NCBI GenBank assembly: GCA_905182995.1
Contig: CAJJDP010000016.1
Coordinates: 496,001-560,000 of the forward strand
DNA: 64,000 nucleotides
Reading direction: 5' to 3'
Source: Paramecium octaurelia
Lineage: Eukaryota > Ciliophora > Oligohymenophorea > Peniculida > Parameciidae
Shown here in pieces: positions 58,924 through 64,000 of this stretch. The position numbers and the translations under genes were made by a program. Under the pieces are notes generated by a model. It worked only from the letters and a program-made list of their open reading frames with translations, was not told the origin of the DNA and searched no databases. How positions within the stretch are numbered: position 1 is the stretch's first letter; each line of letters opens with the position of its first letter.

Positions 58924-61900
58924 ATGTTTGCAGAAGTCAAACCTGTAGAAAATACTAATTACGATAGAAGAGTACGTGAAAATCAGAAAAATGAATTCAA
59001 GAAAATATTAGAAGAAGATTAAATTTCTTCCTAGATCGCAGAATAATTAGCAACATCTCTTGAATAAGAAGCTTATGTACTTTCAGGAGGTGATCATACA
59101 AGAGACTATAGAACTAGAGTTAATACTGTTAAAATGCGTTTAAAGGGAACTAAAGGTGTCTTTTTTATACTATTTTAGGGTAATTGATTAGAACTGCCTT
59201 GGTTGAACAAATTATGACACCTAAAGAATTGATGTTATTAGATATGTCAAAGCTTAGCGAGGATAGCGTTTAAGCATTCTTGTAGAAAGAACAAAGAGGA
59301 CTTCCTCAACCATAAGCTAACTTGAAAAAAAACGTTCCTTAAAGAGGGCCTCCAACAAGACCACCTGCTGCAGGTGTCCCAACAACAAAAAATTAAGTTA
59401 CTGCACCTCCCATCCCAATATCAAATGCATAAGCTTCATAGCAAATTGTTAATTAATAATAAACATCAGATTAAATTAAGCCTGAAAATTAGAATGTTTA
59501 AATGTAAGCAGAACCTTAACAACCTAAATAAGAGTAAGGAAATAATCTTCAAAATTAAGCCAAAGATGAGAATCCTTAAATTTAAAAATAAGTTCCAAAA
59601 TAGTAAATTCCTCCTCCTTTTAAACCTAAATAAGTAACTCCTGCATAACTCTCAAATAATTAAATTGATGCAATTGATTTATCCTCTTAATAATAATAAT
59701 AATAATAACAATAATAATAATAATAACAATAATAACAATAATAATAATAATAACTATAATAACAATAATAACAATAATAACAATAATAAGATGTATTACA
59801 TAAATAATAAAAAATAGCACCCTAACAAAATGGCAATACTACTCATCCAATTACATAACAACAAGAAACTCATTAAAATAACTATTAATAAAAAGAAAAC
59901 GAAAACTTAGAAGAAGAAGATCTAATTAATTTTGATTCTTTGAAGTAAAATCAAGAAAAATTAAATCAATTAGCTGAATAATTGAAATCAGAAGAATCAG
60001 GAGAATCAAATTTGGAGAATCAAGAATATTCTAACTCAAACTAAAATTGCAACTTTTCTTAAACTGATAATTAGGTTGAAGAAACAGCGTTTTAACTTTA
60101 GAACAATATCAAGGAAAGCAATTAAGATTCTTCAAACAATCCATAAAAAATTGAACAATTAAGATAATAAAATTATGAAAATTAATATTAAGATCAATAG
60201 ATCGAGGAAATTTAACAAGAAACTATAAAATAAAATGCACATAATTCCAAAGAATAAAAACATGAATAATTTATTGAATAATAAGTATCCTCATAACATC
60301 ATACTACTGAACAATAGAAAGGAGCTTTTCATTTATAATAAAATGAAAAAGAAAGAGCACAACAAAATAATGAAGATTAATAAATAAAACAATAAAACTC
60401 CTAAATTTAATCGAACGACCATTAATAATAATAGCAAGAATAAGTAAAATAAAATTAAAAAGATGCATTTAATTTTCAGAGTGAATAAATATTGAAACAA
60501 TAAGAAGAGCAGATTGAAAGCTTAGGTAATTAAACATAAACACCAAAATTCACAATATAATTACAGTAATAATAAACTGTATCAATTGATGTGGCTTTAT
60601 TTCAATAAATGATAAAATAAAGAGATCTTTATTATGAAAATCAGATATCTTAATTAATTAAATAAAATAATGACCTTCAGCATTCGATTGCCTAATTTCA
60701 ATAGGATCATTTTAAAAGGATTTAAGATTTTTAATAAAAGAATGTAAATTATTAAACTTAGATTCAATAATTACAAAATGAAAATTCGCTGTTGAGGACC
60801 TCTTTATAAAATTAAGAATAAAATTCAATAAAATAACTTAATCAACTCAAAGAATAAATTTAGAGCGAAAGAAAATAATTTTAAAAACTCTAAGAAATAT
60901 AATAAATAGAAAAATAAAATGAAAGACATTTTATTGAGAAATTGCATTCGAACACACAATAAAGAAAAGATTTTATTCATAAATATCGCTTATAATAAAC
61001 CCAATCTAACATGGATGACTAAATATCAATTTTATAAGGATTATTATCTAAATTATAACCCCCTTAATTACCTAGGGCTTAGTAATTATAATAACCAATT
61101 TAGATATAATCAAATACTTAATAATCAGTTGTTTAAACTTTAATTCCTGAAGTTCCTGTTACACATTAGCATCATGTTCAATAGTAAAATCAATAATATT
61201 GGGCTAATGAAGATGAAGTAAATTTGTAGGGTTAAATTGTAAATGCTGATTCTGGATCAACATAGTTGAAGACTGGAAATAATTAGATATAAGTTTAAGA
61301 TGTGTAAGACGCATTAGATGAATAAGGTGCTTAAGATGAACAACAATAGTTTGAATAGTAGGATTAGTAATATTAAGATGATTAGGATGATGAATAATTA
61401 AATAAAAATAATGAATAAGATGAAGAAATCCTACATGAACAATAATAATTAGTAGATAATTAGGTTTACTTTTAATAATAAAATTTATCTCAGCAGCACT
61501 AAGAATAAAATTAATAATATTAATAGAAAGGTTTAAAAGATCCATAATCACAGTAAAATTCATCTTCATAACAAATGTAAGAATAAATCTAAAATAATGA
61601 AATACAATAAAAAACAGAAAAAATTAAAAATTAAAAGCATAAGAATGATCAAATTCATGTAGATGAATAAAATTAAGATTAAAATTTTATGAAGAATGAA
61701 GTTTAAGAAAATACTTATCATCCTCCTCCTCCAAAAAGAAAACAAAATCCTTAATAAGAAAATTAAACTGCATTTACTCATCCAAGATTGGCACAAAAAT
61801 AAGATAATCATAATTCTTAATAGAATTAATAGTAAAATCTTTAATAAAATAATCCCTTTTTTGATTATTAAGGTGCTGAAGAATTCTTTCAAACTAACAA

Positions 61901-62021
61901 TTAAACTAACTTCTAACAATTTTTTGATAATTAGGTAGAAATGCCAAAACAAAAAGCTACAGAATCGAGAACTAAATAAATAAATAGAAGAGCAAATGTG
62001 CCTGGATCATTATTTGATTGA
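58924..62021 (+). CDS. TFIIS central-domain protein with 800-residue Gln/Asn-rich region and poly-Gln tract
   Basis: A 1,024-aa protein with one 23-nt intron at 59156-59178. Residues about 10-130 are a TFIIS central (TFS2M) domain: NYDRRVRENQKNEFKKILEE, QIAEQLATSLEQEAYVLSGG, DYRTRVNTVKMRLKGTK, IRTALVEQIMTPKELMLLDM and SEDSVQAFLQKEQRGLP. In TFIIS, PHF3, DIDO and BYE1 this domain docks on RNA polymerase II. There is no N-terminal TFIIS domain and no C-terminal zinc ribbon with RSADE, so no cleavage activity is expected. The rest is extremely Gln/Asn-rich with a 34-codon tract at 59688-59789, coiled-coil stretches (LQNENSLLRTSLQNQEQNSI) and a conserved-looking tail RRANVPGSLFD. Likely a nuclear transcription or chromatin factor, by inference. 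Confidence 0.88.
59688..59789 (+). repeat. TAA/CAA triplet repeat encoding poly-Gln
   Basis: Thirty-four codons, 33 Gln and one Leu (CTA at 59754-59756), within the TFIIS-M protein. Glutamine is written almost entirely as TAA with interspersed CAA and no CAG or TAG. In a standard-code organism this stretch would be a string of stops. Confidence 0.95.
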
Positions 62022-62931
62022 TTATTTTAAGATGTACCTATGTGAATATCGTTTAAAGTTTTTAAATTATAATTATAATCAGTTTTAACATAAAAAATAA
62101 ACATTTTCAAGTATTTAACATAGAAATTAATTTCTATTAGTTTATACTTTGTTAAAAAGCATACTAATTTATGTTAGATAGATATTAAGTTAGAAACAGT
62201 GATTTGTAATAGGTAGAGTTATAAGTTTTAATAGTTATATCAAATCAAATATAAATTTAGTAATTGTTGTTAATTATTAAATTACCTCAATTATAATATT
62301 AACACCTGAAAGTACTTCAGCAGAATAATCATATTTCTTAATTAGATTTGAAATATACTAATTATGGTTAAATTTAAAACTCTATCAAAATTCATATATA
62401 TTAAAATAAAAAAATTTAAGTAATAGTAAGTTTGATACTAAACTATTGAAATGCAGAAATTATTTGCTGTTAATGTTTTAATCTGATGTTTTTTCGAATT
62501 TTTCTAATAAATTTCTATAATCTTGAGAAATTGCTATTATCAAACTCAGATTTGCCAAAATTAGCTTTATTTCGTAATGTTATATCTGACTGCTAATGTC
62601 CTGTCATATTAAAATGTATATAAATCAATTTAAATTTAATTAGCAATTCAGTTTTAAATAGAAAATTTAGGAGATCTAAAATTATAGTATCAATGGCTTT
62701 TGAGATTTATTTAAGCCATAATTATAAAGACAATTTAATGAAATCAAAATTGAAAGTCAGATTTTGGATAATTTACAAATAAAGAAGAATAGTTGCAAAA
62801 AGTTCTAATTGCAACTATGTGTGTAAATTGAAGATTCAAATAGTTACAAGTTGATTGTGAAAATTTCTTTATATATAATTCATATTTGATAATGTGGAAT
62901 AAAATTATATAGATAAATTAAAGAATAAATA
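62022..62931. other. Intergenic, AT-rich, no gene seen
   Basis: About 910 bp between the convergent TFIIS-M and Rab genes. AT-rich. A few short plus-strand stretches look weakly coding but none gives a consistent frame. Confidence 0.4.
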
Positions 62932-63701
62932 TCAACAACAGTTATTTTGAACATTTGGAGTTTCAACAGGCTTTAATTAAACAGCTGCTTCATAATTGTT
63001 GATAGTTTTTAGATCTTTCTCCTTTTTTTTATATTATCCACCGATTTTGATTCCTGGCTATGATATATAAGTAAATGTTACATCTTGCCCTAGAACAATT
63101 GAACCATCATCAATTTAATTTAAAATTCTCTATGTAGATTAATAAAATGCAGATTGCACATTAATTCCTTATTTTGCAGATGTTTCTAGAAATATCAATT
63201 AATGTTATTAGGCAAACTACCATCCTTCTTCATATGTTACTGCTCGTCTCTAAATAAAATAAGAAATTATTACTCAGCTTCTAAGTCAACTTTATTCCCA
63301 CATAATGTAATTACCATATTAGCATTTCCATTGTTTTTTATTTCTTCCATCCATCTCTATAAGTTGTGAAAGGAATCTCTTTTGGTTATATCATAAACAA
63401 GTAGAGCTCCTTCATCATAATTCTTAAATTATACCGATTGCTGATCTATAATAGCTTCTGATGATCGACCTAAAATTCTCTTATCCTGCTGTATCCCATA
63501 TTTAAAGCTTGATATTCATGCTATTAACTTTGATTATTTTAGCTCCAAACTCCACACCTATTGTCGCATCGTGTTCTTATCTAATTTAATTTTCAATCAA
63601 TTGTAAAACAATACAGGATTTCCCAACTCCTATTATATATGGATCATATAACCTGTATCTCCTATTATTATATACTTAAACATCAAACTATAATTAGACA
63701 T
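62932..63701 (-). CDS. Rab2-like small GTPase
   Basis: A 231-aa protein after introns of 23, 25 and 26 nt. Starts MSNYSLMFKYIIIGDTG; P-loop GDTGVGKS, switch I HDATIGVEFGAKI, WDTAGQENFRSIIRSYYRSA, NKVDLEAERAVTYEEG and ETSAK are all present, so it should bind and hydrolyse GTP. FKYIIIGDTGVGKSC, the switch regions and the GIKIGGQ motif before the tail match the Rab2 branch. It ends NNCC, a double-cysteine geranylgeranylation site. Rab2 acts between ER, Golgi and lysosome-related compartments. The branch call (Rab2 rather than Rab14/Rab4) rests on motif resemblance. Confidence 0.9.
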
Positions 63702-64000
63702 AATCTTTAAAATAAATAAAGTATTATTGAATTCTAATATTTTAATATAAATATATTTTTATTAGTTTACCAGTAACCTCATCTGATCCTCATTAGTAAT
63801 TAATTCTGCACAATCGATATCTTTAAATTCTTTTTTCATTACGAATATCAGATGTTATACAAGATAAGTTAAGTTAATGGGTTAATTTATAATATTTAAA
63901 AATAATAAACCAAATTGCTTCAGGATTGGCGTTGTTATTTAATTAATATTATGATACCATTAGTAATCCTAATCAATCAATAATTAAATGTTAAAAATAA
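63702..64000. other. Window end; possible start of another minus-strand gene
   Basis: Minus-strand text such as EFKDIDCAELITNEDQMRLL (around 63772-63840) and a possible ATG near 63960 look weakly coding but no complete frame fits in the window. It may be an upstream gene or the 5' region of the Rab gene. Confidence 0.25.

Noticed and set aside
59626-59820. Ile/Val-rich minus-strand frame
   Set aside because: It is the antisense of the TAA/CAA poly-Gln repeat.
61204-61952. Two Leu/Ile-rich minus-strand frames of 121 and 128 codons
   Set aside because: They are antisense to the intact Gln-rich TFIIS-M frame, which is divisible by three over its full length.
1-64000. Standard-code short frames as genes
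   Set aside because: TAA and TAG occur inside every recognised protein at positions suited to Gln. Reading with TGA as the only stop merges the pieces into known families, so standard-code frames were not used as gene models.
1-64000. CRISPR arrays, insertion sequences, bacterial operons, integrated virus
   Set aside because: No spaced repeat arrays, transposase or viral structural genes were seen; all recognised genes are eukaryotic with spliceosomal micro-introns.

Overview
The window looks like macronuclear DNA from a ciliate, most likely a Paramecium species. It is very AT-rich. No gene can be read with the standard code, because TAA and TAG recur inside every recognisable protein and fall where glutamine fits. 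TGA is the stop. Exons are joined by tiny GT...AG introns, mostly GTA...TAG and about 20-35 nt long, and intergenic gaps are short. Tetrahymena shares the code but has much longer introns. All translations below use TAA/TAG = Gln (genetic code 6) with introns removed by eye. Where I give an exact protein length, the spliced length divided evenly by three, which I used as a check.

Layout. 1-9.6 kb: the 3' end of a pyruvate kinase, a hypothetical gene, an FCP1/SCP-type phosphatase, and a very large cysteine-rich membrane protein (minus strand). 9.7-16.5 kb: a lysine-rich hypothetical, an OSCA/CSC1-type channel, and an ankyrin-PH-kinase-like protein whose catalytic DFG is lost. 16.5-20.4 kb: poorly resolved genes or gene relics. 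19.7-22.3 kb: a perfect 1,295-bp direct repeat around a single N, almost certainly an assembly artefact; it duplicates a tRNA-Thr(AGU) gene and the 5' half of a WNK-like kinase. 22-28 kb: the intact WNK-like kinase, a tandem cyclic-nucleotide-binding protein, a hypothetical, and NME7. 28.4-39.9 kb: NOT1 of the CCR4-NOT complex, a MORN-repeat protein, and a RasGAP-VPS9 protein (GAPVD1/RME-6 architecture). 40.8-46 kb: five mostly unrecognised genes, including an RGG-rich protein with a FoP-like tail. 46.5-53 kb: a RING-CH/FHA protein, ZC3H15/DFRP1, a coiled-coil protein, a DCN1-like protein and two small hypotheticals. 53-64 kb: a gene relic, an unrecognised 502-aa protein, a mitochondrial-type RAP-domain protein, RBM25 (RRM plus PWI), a 1,024-aa Gln-rich protein with a TFIIS central domain, and a Rab2-like GTPase.

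The genes do not form one pathway. The window is ordinary gene-dense eukaryotic DNA with housekeeping, signalling and RNA-processing genes on both strands. The most notable items are the ANK-PH-pseudokinase, the TFIIS-M/poly-Gln protein, the RasGAP-VPS9 protein, a precise in-frame TGA at 41881 in an otherwise intact gene, and the repeat around the N, which needs correcting before gene or tRNA copies are counted.
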